In this document: in pieces, positions 33,987 through 43,728 of the stretch
Position numbering within the stretch: position 1 is the first letter of the stretch
Layout of the letters: each line of letters opens with the position of its first letter
Translations under genes and position numbers: made by a program
The notes under the pieces: model-generated
Seen by the model: the letters and a program-made list of their open reading frames with translations, nothing else
What the model was told of the DNA's origin: nothing
Database searches by the model: none
Assembly (NCBI GenBank): GCA_903877135.1
Contig: CAIRCN010000020.1
Location: forward strand, 224,057-288,056
Length of the DNA: 64,000 nt
Direction of reading: 5' to 3'
Source of the DNA: an uncultured Opitutia bacterium
GTDB taxonomy: Bacteria; Verrucomicrobiota; Verrucomicrobiia; Opitutales; Opitutaceae

Positions 33987-36900
33987 TCAGCCCGGCAGCC
34001 GGAAGCCTTCGATCTGTGCCTTCACCTCGTGCAAGAACGCCGCGGCGCCGGCGCCGTTGACCACCTTGTGGTCAAACGTGAGCGAGAGCGTGACCACTTC
34101 GGCGGAGTCGATAACGCCCCCGGCGTTGACCATCTGCGCGTGCGCTTTGCCGATGAAAAGCGTGCCGACCGAGGGCGGCACCACGATTGGAGTGGCCGAC
34201 TCGATCCCGAACGCTCCGAGACTGGTAATGTTAATCGGCGACTGCACGTCGGCGATTTTTCCCGCACGCGTGTCGGCCAAGGCCCGGATGTAAGCCGTGG
34301 CGAATTCCAGCCACGTCAGCCGATTGCTGCGCGCCACTACCGCGGTCGCGAGCCGGTCGCCCTCAAGCGCGACCGCGAACCCGAGGTCGAAATCCTCCAG
34401 TTGCAGAATCGCGCCGTCGCGGGTGACGATGCGGCGAAACGGCGCATGTTGCTCCATCGCCCGCGTGACGCACCATGCGATCATCATCGAGGGTGAATAG
34501 TCGAGCTGCGCGCGTTTGGCCGTCTCGCGTGCCACACGCAGCGCTTCCCAGCGGGCGGCGAGTTGCAGGTTGGCCGCGATGACCGAGGCGAGTCGGCGGG
34601 TTATCGCCGCAGACAAAGCCGGCTCCACGGCGCGACCAACCGGCGGCGCTGCCGCAGCGGGCGCGGCGGGTTGCTGCAATTCCTGCAGGCTCGGGTGTGC
34701 CGGCGACACGGGCGCAGCGGCCGGCACGACCGCGCCCGGCGTGTCACCGGTCACCAGCGCAATCTCCTGGCCGATCTCCACGGTATCGTCGACGCGCACT
34801 TTCCAAGCCTTGAACGTGCCGGTGAACGACGCCTCGATGGGATAGACGGCCTTGTCGGTCTCCACCTCGCACAGCACGTCGTCGTGGCCGACCTTGTCGC
34901 CGGGCTGCTTGTGCAGCGCGACGACGCGGGCCGAGCGCAAGCCTTCGCCCATGATCGGCACTTTGACCACGATGTCGGAAGTTCCGGACATGGGCGCATC
35001 TTGTGGCGCCGGCGGTTTGGAGGAAGCCGAAAGCTCTCGGGCCGCCGCCGGTAGGGTCGAAGCCTCCGTTCGCTCCATCGTGATGCCGACAGCGCGGCGC
35101 AGTGCCTCGACGATGCGAGGCGTGTCGGGCAGCGCGGCGTATTCGTAGATCGGGTTGTAGCCGATCATGACATTGCCCTTCGAAACGAGCACCGGCGGGC
35201 TGACCATGCGGCTCCAGACATCGGGCCGGCCCGTGATGTGCGAGATGATCATCTGGCCGACAGAGCAGTTTTCCGTGTCCTCCTGCACGACGACGAGGCG
35301 GCCCGTCTTGCGCACGGACTCCTCGATCATCTCGTGGTCCCACGGCACGATCGAGCGGAGATCGATCAGCTCGACGCTCATCTCCGCGCCAAGCTGGGCC
35401 ACGGCTTCGAGGGACTTCTCCATCGTGTTGCCCCAGGCGACGAGCGTGACGTCGCGGCCCTCAGTGCGCAGCCGCGCCTGACCGATCGGCACCGACATGA
35501 CCGGTGCGGTGATCTCGCGCTCGGCCCAGAGCAGATGTTTCGGAGCGAGGAAAACCACCGGATCGTCCGAATGCATCGCGGTCCACATCAGACCGCCCGC
35601 ATCCTCGGGCGTGCTGGGGATGACGACGCTCAGCCCCGGATAGTGCGCGATGGCGGCCTCGTTGGCCTGCGAATGCCAGAGCGAGCCGCCCGGCAGGTAA
35701 GCGCCGTAGGGAGCGTAGATCACCACCGGGCAATTCCACCGGCCGTAGGTGCGCCAGCGGAGCGTGGCGAGATTCGTCACGAGTTGGTTCCAGCCCGGGT
35801 AGATGAAGTCGATGAACTGCAGCTCAAACACTGGTCGCTTGCCGTAACTCGCGAGCCCGCAAGCGACGCCCAAAATCGTGGACTCCGCCAGCGGCGAGTT
35901 AAACACCTGCCCGGGAAAATCCGTCGAGAGTTTCTGCGTGAGGCGGAACACTCCGCCCTTCGGATCCTCGATGTCCTCGCCGAAAATCAAGCGGCCCGGA
36001 TCGGAGTCGAGGCCGGCGCGGAGCGTGAGATTGATGACGTCGCCCATCCGGTAGCGGCCCGGCTGGAGCACCTGCTCGTCAAGCGCGGCCGGCGGCGAGG
36101 AGACGTTTTCCTCAAGCTCGTTGGCGACCGGATTTTCGGCCTGCTCGGCGGCGGAATACGCCTGACGCACGCGCTCCTTGATCTCTTGGTCGAGCTTCAC
36201 AAAGACCGCCTTGGTCAGCTCGCCCTCGGCGATGAGCTGGTCCCGGAGGTGCCGCAGCGGATCGCGCGCGGCGAGCCCGGCGAGGTCCTCCTTACTGCGG
36301 TAAATGGCCTGGTCGTCCGAGCTGGTGTGGCTCGAGAGCCGCTCCATTTTTACCCAAAGCAGCACGGGCCCGCGCCCGGCGCGGATGTCGGCGAGAGCCT
36401 GCTCGGCGGCGACGTAAACCGCCTCAACGTCCCAGCCATCGACCGTGCGCCACTGGTCTTCGCTAAGGACGCCAAGGGCGCGCGGGTTGATCCGTCGCGT
36501 CGGCGTGCTGATGCCGTAGCCGTTGTCCTCGACGACGAGCAGCACCGGCAGCCGGCGCTCCTGCGCGAAGCAGACCGCCTCGAAAAAGTCGCCCTGCCGC
36601 GTCGCCGCATCGCCCACGGTCGTGAGCACGACGTTTTTTTTCCCGTCGAGTTGCAGGCCCCACGCGATGCCGCACGCAGGCAGGAGCTGCGCCGCGGTGG
36701 GCGTGGGCACGCTCCAGATGTTGAGCTCGCGGTAGCTGTAGTGCGACGGCATCTGCCGCCCGCGTGACGACGAGTCGCGCTTCGCCATGTAGTCGAGCGC
36801 GAGCTGCGGGGTCGTCACGCCGCGTCCGAGCACGAGGCCGCGGTCGCGGTAATACGGCACGAGGTAGTCGCCTGCCTCCAACTGCATCCCGATCCCGGCG

Positions 36901-37052
36901 AGCGCCTCATGGCCGCGGCCGGAAACATGAAAATGTCCCTTACCCTGACGGTTGAGATTTTCTTCGCGGAGATCGCCGTGACGGCTTTCGAGGATGGTGG
37001 CGAGGAGGCGGTGTTTGAGTTGCGGTGAGAGCGAGACCAGCGTGGTGGGCAT
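33987..37052 (-). CDS. Single-chain 2-oxoacid dehydrogenase: E1alpha-E1beta-lipoyl-E2 fusion
   Basis: A 1021-aa protein joining three subunits of a branched-chain-type 2-oxoacid dehydrogenase. Residues 1-315 are E1alpha (thiamine-diphosphate motif GDAATRQGDFFEA to VVEDNGYGIST). Residues 330-660 are E1beta (GEDIEDPKGGVFRLT, FNSPLAEST). Residues 690-770 are a lipoyl domain with lipoyl-lysine K734 (EVETDKAVY). Residues 810-1021 are an E2 acyltransferase core. The E2 motif HxxxDG appears as H995-KVVN999-G, with Asn for Asp. No peripheral-subunit-binding domain is visible between lipoyl and core, which fits E1 being covalently attached. E3 is not in the window. It would make acyl-CoA from branched-chain 2-oxoacids. 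Confidence 0.9.
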   Translation of the reverse strand: MPTTLVSLSPQLKHRLLATILESRHGDLREENLNRQGKGHFHVSGRGHEALAGIGMQLEAGDYLVPYYRDRGLVLGRGVTTPQLALDYMAKRDSSSRGRQMPSHYSYRELNIWSVPTPTAAQLLPACGIAWGLQLDGKKNVVLTTVGDAATRQGDFFEAVCFAQERRLPVLLVVEDNGYGISTPTRRINPRALGVLSEDQWRTVDGWDVEAVYVAAEQALADIRAGRGPVLLWVKMERLSSHTSSDDQAIYRSKEDLAGLAARDPLRHLRDQLIAEGELTKAVFVKLDQEIKERVRQAYSAAEQAENPVANELEENVSSPPAALDEQVLQPGRYRMGDVINLTLRAGLDSDPGRLIFGEDIEDPKGGVFRLTQKLSTDFPGQVFNSPLAESTILGVACGLASYGKRPVFELQFIDFIYPGWNQLVTNLATLRWRTYGRWNCPVVIYAPYGAYLPGGSLWHSQANEAAIAHYPGLSVVIPSTPEDAGGLMWTAMHSDDPVVFLAPKHLLWAEREITAPVMSVPIGQARLRTEGRDVTLVAWGNTMEKSLEAVAQLGAEMSVELIDLRSIVPWDHEMIEESVRKTGRLVVVQEDTENCSVGQMIISHITGRPDVWSRMVSPPVLVSKGNVMIGYNPIYEYAALPDTPRIVEALRRAVGITMERTEASTLPAAARELSASSKPPAPQDAPMSGTSDIVVKVPIMGEGLRSARVVALHKQPGDKVGHDDVLCEVETDKAVYPIEASFTGTFKAWKVRVDDTVEIGQEIALVTGDTPGAVVPAAAPVSPAHPSLQELQQPAAPAAAAPPVGRAVEPALSAAITRRLASVIAANLQLAARWEALRVARETAKRAQLDYSPSMMIAWCVTRAMEQHAPFRRIVTRDGAILQLEDFDLGFAVALEGDRLATAVVARSNRLTWLEFATAYIRALADTRAGKIADVQSPINITSLGAFGIESATPIVVPPSVGTLFIGKAHAQMVNAGGVIDSAEVVTLSLTFDHKVVNGAGAAAFLHEVKAQIEGFRLPG

Positions 37053-37208
37053 GGGAACTCCGAATGCGACGGGAGCTGCGGTTTTTTGTTACCCCGAGAA
37101 TCGCGGGGCCTGCGGCTAAGACAATGCGTTTCCGGCGGAAAAGCCACCGAACAGACCACTTATTAGCGCACGTTTTCGTCTAAAACCCAGCCCGACAAAC
37201 GTGTCCGG

Positions 37209-39209
37209 TCACTCCCGCCCAATGCTTTTCGCATAGCGCATGAGGCCGCCGCGGAACGCCGGGAAGCCCGCGCCCATAAGCAGCGCAAAGTCCACGTCGT
37301 CGGAGCTCTTCAGGACGCCTTCGGCCAGGCAGCGTTTCGCCTCGTCGATCATCACGCCCATCAGCCGGTCGGCAATCGCGGCGGCGTCGAGCGTCATGCT
37401 TGTGGCGGGCGCGAATTTAGTCATCTCGGGATTCGGTGCCTCCTTGTGGCCCGCGTAGGTGTAGAAACCCGAGCTCGCGCCGTTTTTCCGGCCCTTCAGC
37501 CCGGCCGCCAGCATCCGCGCGCACACCGTCGCGCCCTCGAAGCGTCTCGGAAAATAGTGAGCCATCTCGCCGTAGATAAAGTCGCTCACGTCCACGCCCA
37601 CTTCGTCGATCAGCCGCATCGGGCCCATCGGCCAGCCCCAGTCGCGCATAGCGGCGTCGAGCGCCTCGGCCGGCGCGCCCTGTTCCCAGAGCCGGCACGC
37701 CTCGTTGAGGTAGAAGAACAGCACACGCGTGACGAGGAAGCCAGGCGACGATTTGCAGATCACCGGGGTCTTGCCCAGCGCCTTGGCGAACGCCAGCGCG
37801 CGCTCCGCCGTCGCCCGCGTCGTGTGCGGGCTCAGCACCATTTCGATCAGCGGCATGCGGCTCACCGGATTGAAAAAATGGATGCCGATCGTGCGGCCCG
37901 GCTCCATCGCCGTCGCCGCCAGTTCCTCGATGGGCAGAGCCGAGGTGTTCGACGCCAGCACGCAGTCCGGCCGCACCACCGCCGACAGCTCCGCAAAGAG
38001 CGCCTGCTTGGCCGCGACGTTCTCCACGATGGCCTCGACGACGAGGTCGCAGTCGCCAAACCCGTCCCACGCCGTCGTGGTCCGCACTCGGGCGAGGCCC
38101 TCCGCGGCGTCCTCGGGTTTCATCCGCTTGCGTGCCACGGCCTCGTCGAATACGCCGCGGATCACTGCGAGCCCTCTCTCGACGAATTCCGGTTTCATGT
38201 CGCGCATCACGACCTCGTGTCCGCGCGCCGCGCACCACTGGGCGATACCCGAGCCCATCACCCCCGCTCCCACGACGCCGACCTTCTTGAACGGCGCCGG
38301 CGCCGCGCCCGCCCCGGCAGGGAACCAAGCATCTACCGTCAGCCGCTTCACCGCCTCCTTCAGGAAGAAAACGTGGATCAGATTTTTGCAGACCTCGCCC
38401 GCCACGATCTCGCCAAACAGGCACGCCTCGAGTTCCAGCGCCGCCGCGAGCGGCAGCGCCAGGCCCTGTTCAACCGCGTCGATCGCGCGCAGCGGTGCGG
38501 GTTCGCGCCCACGGGTTTTCCGCGCTGTCGCCGTGCGCAGCTCGCCGAAAAACGCCGCGTCGGCGCGCGGCGGCTCCGACCGCGCCGACACCCTGTCCGC
38601 GGCCAGCCGCAGCGCCGCGGCCTTCGCGCGAACCTTCAGCTCCGCCACCGGCACCAGTTCGTCCACCATGCCCGTGCGCTGCGCCTCCGCTGCTGGCACG
38701 AGCGCGCCTTTGAGGATGTGCTCCACCGCCGCCTTCGCGCCGATCAGCCGCGGCAGCCGCACGCCGCCGCCCCAGCCGGGAATCGCACCGATGCCCGTCT
38801 CTGGCAGACCGATGACCGTCGCCGCCGCATCGCCCGCCACTCTCCAGTGGCAGGCGAGTGCGAGCTCGTAACCGCCACCCGCGCACGCGCCGTTGATCGC
38901 GCAGACCACCGGCACCTTGAAATCCGCGAGCCGCTGGAACAGCCGCTGCCCGCTGCGCGCACACTCGGCCGCGGCATCGACCGACGGCATAGCCAGCAGC
39001 CACTTGAGGTCGGCGCCGGCGATAAAGATGCGCTCCTTCGCGCTGACCACAACGACCGCGCGCACAGGCGCGGCGGCAAGGGTATCCAGCGCGGCGTGCA
39101 AGGCGACCTGTGTGGGAGGATTGAAGACATTGGCACGCACCGCGGGATCGTCGAAAACGATCCAGCCAACGCCGTCGCCATCCACTGAGTGCGAAACCGA
39201 AGGATTCAT
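37209..39209 (-). CDS. Bifunctional enoyl-CoA hydratase/3-hydroxyacyl-CoA dehydrogenase (FadJ/FadB-like)
   Basis: ATG 39209 gives 666 aa; a GTG at 39236 would add nine residues. Residues 1 to about 280 are a crotonase domain (FIAGADLKWLLAMP oxyanion loop, NGACAGGGYELALACHWR, PETGIGAIPGWGG). Then comes the dehydrogenase: VGVVGAGVMGSGIAQWCA (NAD site), ASNTSALPIEELA, GIHFFNPVSRMPL (catalytic H) and the 3HCDH C-terminal domains (PGFLVTRVLFFYLNEA). It carries out steps 2 and 3 of beta-oxidation. It precedes the branched-chain dehydrogenase fusion by 156 bp on the same strand, so both may serve branched-chain amino-acid or fatty-acid breakdown. Confidence 0.9.
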   Translation of the reverse strand: MNPSVSHSVDGDGVGWIVFDDPAVRANVFNPPTQVALHAALDTLAAAPVRAVVVVSAKERIFIAGADLKWLLAMPSVDAAAECARSGQRLFQRLADFKVPVVCAINGACAGGGYELALACHWRVAGDAAATVIGLPETGIGAIPGWGGGVRLPRLIGAKAAVEHILKGALVPAAEAQRTGMVDELVPVAELKVRAKAAALRLAADRVSARSEPPRADAAFFGELRTATARKTRGREPAPLRAIDAVEQGLALPLAAALELEACLFGEIVAGEVCKNLIHVFFLKEAVKRLTVDAWFPAGAGAAPAPFKKVGVVGAGVMGSGIAQWCAARGHEVVMRDMKPEFVERGLAVIRGVFDEAVARKRMKPEDAAEGLARVRTTTAWDGFGDCDLVVEAIVENVAAKQALFAELSAVVRPDCVLASNTSALPIEELAATAMEPGRTIGIHFFNPVSRMPLIEMVLSPHTTRATAERALAFAKALGKTPVICKSSPGFLVTRVLFFYLNEACRLWEQGAPAEALDAAMRDWGWPMGPMRLIDEVGVDVSDFIYGEMAHYFPRRFEGATVCARMLAAGLKGRKNGASSGFYTYAGHKEAPNPEMTKFAPATSMTLDAAAIADRLMGVMIDEAKRCLAEGVLKSSDDVDFALLMGAGFPAFRGGLMRYAKSIGRE

Positions 39210-39366
39210 AGGGAGTTGGGGTTGATTTTTCACCACGCTGTGCCTCTCTGCCTGCCGAGTAAACCGCCAAGGTGACTCCGGCCGTATTATTAGCAGACGA
39301 TAAACGGTTATTCGTTACTCTCGCCTCCGCTGGCAGCCTGAGCGGCGCAGGAGGTGCGCCTCACGT

Positions 39367-40698
39367 TCATTTCCGCGGCGCGACATTTTCGCCAGCGCCT
39401 TGGATGATGACAAGGGAGCCGACGCGGCCTTTTTCGTCGCGCCGAAATTCAAATTCCACCTCCTGCTCTTTGATGAAAAACCGCGTCTCCGATTCAGCAA
39501 ACAGGGAGATTTTCGGCTGGCCGGTAGCCTGTTCAACCAGTTGATCGCCGTCGAGCGAAACCGTGATTTCGAAGTCCGGCTGCAAGACGTAGGTGCCCGC
39601 ATATTGCTCCAAGATCGCCCGCGCGACGGCCACCGGCTGTCTCTCGCTCGGCAGGCGGATGCTCTGGCCATGTGCCACCGCGCCTAGCTGGTTGCCGAGC
39701 TGGTCGGCGGCCGCACCGTTGAGATTCGCCAGCACCGCCACGGTCACTCGGGAATCGGGATAATAGGCGAGATAGCTGTTGAATCCCTCGATCTCGCCGC
39801 TGTGCACGATCATCCGCCGGCCCCCGGCCGTGAGCGAGCCCACCCCGAGGGCGTAGGATTGCAGGAACGGCGTGGTCATTTTTCGCAAAGACTCCGCGGT
39901 CAGCAACCGGCCGCCGAAGAGCGCCCGCTCCCACCGCCACAAATCCCCGGTCGTCGAGTAGAGCGCACCGGCGGCGAATGGCACCGACATGTCGAGGGCG
40001 CCCGCACCGACCGGCCCCTTCGCCGTGGGCACGTAACCGCAGGCGCGGTGCGGGAGGACCGCCGCGCTCGAATCATACCCGGTGTCCTTCAGGCCCAGCG
40101 GGGAAAAAATACTCTCCTGCAAAAACCGCGCATACGTCTGCCCGCTGATCCGCTCGATCAGGTAACCGAGCAGCACATAGCCCGAATTGCTGTAGTGCCA
40201 TTGCTCGCCCGGCGCGAATGCGAGGGGTTTGTCGCGGAAACGAGCGACCAATTTCTCCGGCGTGGTCGCGCGGGACCGGCTGGCGTCATAGTCCGGAAAG
40301 TCCGTGTAGCTCGGGATCCCAGAAGTGTTGGTCAGCAGGTGAAAAAGTGTGATCCGGTCCCACGCCGCAGGCGCGTCCGGCAGATGAACCTTCACCGGGT
40401 CGCTGAGCTTCAGCTTCCCCTTTTCCTCGAGCAGCAAAATCGCCGCGGCGGTAAACTGCTTGGTCAGCGAGCCCAAGCGGAATCGCGTCGCCGGGTCGTT
40501 CGCGACGCCCCGCTCCAGGTTCGCCGCGCCGTAGCCCTTGTTCAGCAGCACCTCGTCCCCACGCGCCACCAGCACCGTGCCCGTGAACGCCCCGCTGGCC
40601 ACGTGGTATTGCACGATCTGCTCCATACGCACGGAGTCTTCGACCACGCTCACACTAGAAAACGCGACGATGAACAAGCACAGCCACCTCGGGTTCAT
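39367..40698 (-). CDS. Beta-lactamase-fold serine hydrolase (class C/esterase type), exported
   Basis: ATG 40698 gives 443 aa with a signal peptide (MNPRWLCLFIVAFSS). Catalytic motifs of the serine beta-lactamase/esterase fold are S77-x-x-K80 (GSLTKQF), Y169-S-N (HYSNSGY) and HSGEIEG as the third box. The C-terminal 100 residues (EQYAGTYVLQPDFEITV) are a DUF3471-type beta domain. Such proteins are peptidases or esterases of the cell wall or of small esters more often than resistance enzymes. It diverges from the YchJ gene. Confidence 0.85.
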   Translation of the reverse strand: MNPRWLCLFIVAFSSVSVVEDSVRMEQIVQYHVASGAFTGTVLVARGDEVLLNKGYGAANLERGVANDPATRFRLGSLTKQFTAAAILLLEEKGKLKLSDPVKVHLPDAPAAWDRITLFHLLTNTSGIPSYTDFPDYDASRSRATTPEKLVARFRDKPLAFAPGEQWHYSNSGYVLLGYLIERISGQTYARFLQESIFSPLGLKDTGYDSSAAVLPHRACGYVPTAKGPVGAGALDMSVPFAAGALYSTTGDLWRWERALFGGRLLTAESLRKMTTPFLQSYALGVGSLTAGGRRMIVHSGEIEGFNSYLAYYPDSRVTVAVLANLNGAAADQLGNQLGAVAHGQSIRLPSERQPVAVARAILEQYAGTYVLQPDFEITVSLDGDQLVEQATGQPKISLFAESETRFFIKEQEVEFEFRRDEKGRVGSLVIIQGAGENVAPRK

Positions 40699-40793
40699 CC
40701 TCTCAGGCAAGCCATGGCCGCGCACAAAACAACACTGTTTGCGGTTGAGCAGTGGGATCGACATCGGAGCCGCCTGCGCCCTCCATGGGGCGT

Positions 40794-41324
40794 ATGACCC
40801 AGCCGCAACCTGCCCTGCCGCCGCCGCAACTCGGCCAGCCCTGCTTCTGCGGCAGCAGCCGCCTCTTCGAACAATGCTGCGAACCGCTCCTCGCCGGGCG
40901 TCGGGCGGCTGCGACTGCGGAGGAATTGATGCGATCGCGTTTCACCGCGCATGTCGCGAACGATCAAGCCTACCTACACCGCACGCACCGGCCCACCGCG
41001 CACCTGCCGTATGTGGCCGAGCCGGACCTTAACCCGATCTCGTGGACGCGTCTCGTCGTTCACGCGCACGAGCCGGGCCCCCGGCCCGACATGGCCTACG
41101 TGGACTTCTCGGCGTTTTTCGCTGACGAGGAAGGCGAGCACGCGGTCCAGGAAAAATCGGAATTTCACCGCGTCGACGGTCGGTGGCTCTACTCGCACGC
41201 CGTCCGCACCGGTCCCGCGCCCTTCAAATCCGCCACGCCCAAGCCCGGCCGCAACGACCCCTGTCCCTGCGGCAGCGGGAAGAAATACAAGCACTGCTGC
41301 CTCGCGAAAACTGGCGGGACCTGA
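40794..41324 (+). CDS. ychJ: YchJ-family SEC-C motif protein
   Basis: ATG 40794 gives 176 aa. SEC-C zinc motifs stand at both ends: CFCGS...QCC near residue 18 and [13 protein letters not shown] near the C-terminus. The middle is the YchJ domain ([26 protein letters not shown]). E. coli YchJ has the same arrangement; its molecular role is not settled, and SEC-C motifs bind SecB or ribosomal partners in SecA. ATG 40785 is a possible earlier start. Confidence 0.88.
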   Translation: MTQPQPALPPPQLGQPCFCGSSRLFEQCCEPLLAGRRAAATAEELMRSRFTAHVANDQAYLHRTHRPTAHLPYVAEPDLNPISWTRLVVHAHEPGPRPDMAYVDFSAFFADEEGEHAVQEKSEFHRVDGRWLYSHAVRTGPAPFKSATPKPGRNDPCPCGSGKKYKHCCLAKTGGT

Positions 41325-41363
41325 TGGGCGCGCCGCCCGGTTCGACCGCCCGTAGGCAAGCCA

Positions 41364-41585
41364 TCAGGTCGTTTCCCTCTCGCCTGGAGCATTTATGACG
41401 TTCAGCGCCTGCTCGTAATCTTCGTCGGCGACATCGACCTTCACTCCGCCCACTGCGTTCGATGCGAACCAATCGAGTGTCACGATGTGTTCGTCGCGAA
41501 TGAAAGCCGTCACACCGCTTCCTCCCAAACGTGCGATCAGCATATGGGCTTCAATCGGCTTCGAGAATGCGGTAACGGTTTTCAT
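41364..41585 (-). CDS. DUF2007-family small protein
   Basis: A 73-aa protein with the DUF2007 pattern: a ferredoxin-like fold starting VTAFSKPIEAHMLIARLGGSGV, a central GGVKVDVADEDYEQAL and a short tail. The family is described as putative prokaryotic signal-transducing, without known biochemistry. Soluble, single gene, convergent with ychJ. The 248 bp to the next gene (41834) hold no other convincing frame. Confidence 0.78.
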   Translation of the reverse strand: MKTVTAFSKPIEAHMLIARLGGSGVTAFIRDEHIVTLDWFASNAVGGVKVDVADEDYEQALNVINAPGERETT

Positions 41586-41833
41586 AAGTGTGCGATGTTT
41601 CCACTGAGGACGGGCGAATCACTGCCGCCGGATCGAATCGCGGAGCGATGCCACGGTTGGCGACGGATGGTTTTTGCGGTGGGGAAGCCCGGGGCGTTAT
41701 TCACGTTCATGCGCCTTGGCTGCCTGCCAACGAAGCACGGCTTTGCGGTTGGGTCGAGGACAGACCCGAGCGCGCCATCGCGCCGCAACTTTCCTCGTTG
41801 CGAGGCGAAGGAGAACCCGCACCGTGTGGCGCC

Positions 41834-43711
41834 ATGTCTCAGGCCAAAAACAAATCAGGTCCGCCGCGTCCGACACTCGCGCAAGTCGACGAATCGTGGT
41901 CAGCCGCGGACTGGCTCCGGTGGCTGGGCTTGGCCGTCCTGTGCGCGCTGGCCTACTACCCGGCCCTCCACGGTGGCGTCCTCTGGGACGATAACGCCAA
42001 CCTGACCGCCCCTGAACTCCAGTCGCTCTCCGGGCTGGGGCGGATCTGGTTCGAGGCGGGGGCTACGCAGACCTATTATCCGCTCCTCCACACGGCGTTC
42101 TGGGTCGAGCACCGGCTCTGGGGCGACACGGTGCTGGGTTATCATCTGCTGAACATTTTTCTGCACCTCACGGCCGCGGGGCTGCTGGTGCGGGTGCTGC
42201 GGCGGCTGGCGATTCCGGGCGCGTGGCTGGCCGCGGGCATTTTCGCGCTCCATCCGGTCTGCGTCGAATCGGTGGCGTGGATGACAGAGCAGAAAAACAC
42301 GCTCTCCCTCGTGTTCTACTTGCTGGCGGTGCTGGCCTACCTGCGCTTCGAGCGCGCCCGCGGCGACGAAAATTTGGCGGCGCCCACGACTGAGTCGGCC
42401 GTAGCGTGGCGGCACTACGCGGTGGCCACGGGATTGTTCCTGCTGGCGATCCTGAGCAAGTCCGCGACGGTCACGCTGCCGCCGGCCTTGCTCGTGCTCG
42501 CGTGGTGGCAGCGCCGCCGGATTTCGTGGCGGCGCGACATCGTGCCCCTGTTGCCGTGGTTCGCGCTGGCGGTCGTGGCGGGGTTGTGGACCTCGTGGGT
42601 CGAGCGCAAGTTCATCGGGGCCGAGGGCGCCCCCTACGGTTTCGATCGCCTGCAGGCGTGTCTGCTGGCTGGCCGCGTGGTGTGGTTCTACGCCGGCAAG
42701 CTCCTGTGGCCGGCTGACCTGAGCTTCATCTATCCGCGCTGGCAGGTGGACGCCTCCGACCCGTGGCTCTACGCCGGCGTGTTCGGGGTGCTCGCCGTGC
42801 TGGCGGGCCTGTGGCTGCTCCGCAGGCGCGCGCGCGGCCCGCTGGCGGGGGCGCTGTTTTTCGCCGGCACGCTCTTCCCTGTGCTGGGGTTTTTTAACAT
42901 TTTCTTCTTTTCCTTTTCCTACGTCGCCGATCATTTCCAATACGTTGCTTGCCTCGGCTTGATCGTTCCCGTCGCGGCCGGACTGACGGCGGCGCTGGCG
43001 AAAATTCCGCCGACTCTCCCGCGGTGGACCGGCCGCGCCGCCGTCGCCGTGCTGCTCGGTGCGCTCGGCCTCGCGAGCTGGAATCGGGCGCACGTCTACC
43101 GCGACAACCTCACGCTTTACCGCGACACGCTGCGGATAAATCCCGCGTGCTGGATGGCCGCCTACAACCTCGGCATGGAACTCGCCGCGCAGGGTCACAC
43201 CGCCGAGGCCATCGCCTCCTACCGGAACGCCTTGCGCCTCCGCCCCGACTACGCCGACGCGCACGCCAACCTCGCCATGTCCCTGCTGACGCAGCCCGAG
43301 GGTCGGAACGAAGCGATGGCGCACTTGGAGACCGCCCTGCGCCTCAAGCCCGAGCACTGGCAGGCCCACTGCAACCTCGGCAACATTCTCCTCTCGATCC
43401 CCGGCCGGCAGGCCGAGGCGATCCCGCACTACAAGGAAGTGCTGCGCCTTAAACCCGATTTCGCCGAGGTGCGTTTCAACCTCGCCCTCGTGCTGCTCAA
43501 CCTGCCGGGCCGGCAGGCCGAGGCGATCCCGCACTTCGAGGCCGCCGTCCGGCTCAACCCCGCGCTCTGGCAGGCCCACTACAGCCTCGGCCACCTGCTG
43601 CTCCTCGTGCCCGGCCGGCAGGATGACGCAATCCGTCACTTGGAGGCCGCGCTGCGCCTCAAACCCGACCTCGCCGAGGCGCGCCAGGTGCTGGAGCAGC
43701 TGCGGCGCTGA
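41834..43711 (+). CDS. Multi-pass membrane protein with C-terminal TPR repeats (TMTC-like)
   Basis: ATG 41834 gives 625 aa. The N-terminal 410 residues have about ten membrane helices and a first loop GGVLWDDNANL that matches the catalytic-aspartate loop of GT-C glycosyltransferases (the TMTC/PMT type). The C-terminal third has six TPR units: CWMAAYNLGMELAAQGHTAEA and then repeats of AEAIPHxxxxLRLKPxxxxxxxNLA with near-identical GRQAEAIPH linkers. TMTC proteins transfer mannose to protein in eukaryotes. A bacterial role in protein or envelope glycosylation is an inference. Confidence 0.8.
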   Translation: MSQAKNKSGPPRPTLAQVDESWSAADWLRWLGLAVLCALAYYPALHGGVLWDDNANLTAPELQSLSGLGRIWFEAGATQTYYPLLHTAFWVEHRLWGDTVLGYHLLNIFLHLTAAGLLVRVLRRLAIPGAWLAAGIFALHPVCVESVAWMTEQKNTLSLVFYLLAVLAYLRFERARGDENLAAPTTESAVAWRHYAVATGLFLLAILSKSATVTLPPALLVLAWWQRRRISWRRDIVPLLPWFALAVVAGLWTSWVERKFIGAEGAPYGFDRLQACLLAGRVVWFYAGKLLWPADLSFIYPRWQVDASDPWLYAGVFGVLAVLAGLWLLRRRARGPLAGALFFAGTLFPVLGFFNIFFFSFSYVADHFQYVACLGLIVPVAAGLTAALAKIPPTLPRWTGRAAVAVLLGALGLASWNRAHVYRDNLTLYRDTLRINPACWMAAYNLGMELAAQGHTAEAIASYRNALRLRPDYADAHANLAMSLLTQPEGRNEAMAHLETALRLKPEHWQAHCNLGNILLSIPGRQAEAIPHYKEVLRLKPDFAEVRFNLALVLLNLPGRQAEAIPHFEAAVRLNPALWQAHYSLGHLLLLVPGRQDDAIRHLEAALRLKPDLAEARQVLEQLRR

Positions 43712-43728
43712 CGCCGCCTCGTGCGCCG

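Noticed and set aside
35238..36767. 509-codon plus-strand frame opposite the dehydrogenase fusion
   Set aside because: Shadow of the E1 coding sequence; composition is biased and there is no domain.
39367..40698. Antibiotic-resistance beta-lactamase
   Set aside because: The fold and SxxK/YSN motifs are shared with esterases and peptidases, and the DUF3471-type C-terminal domain points away from a dedicated resistance enzyme.
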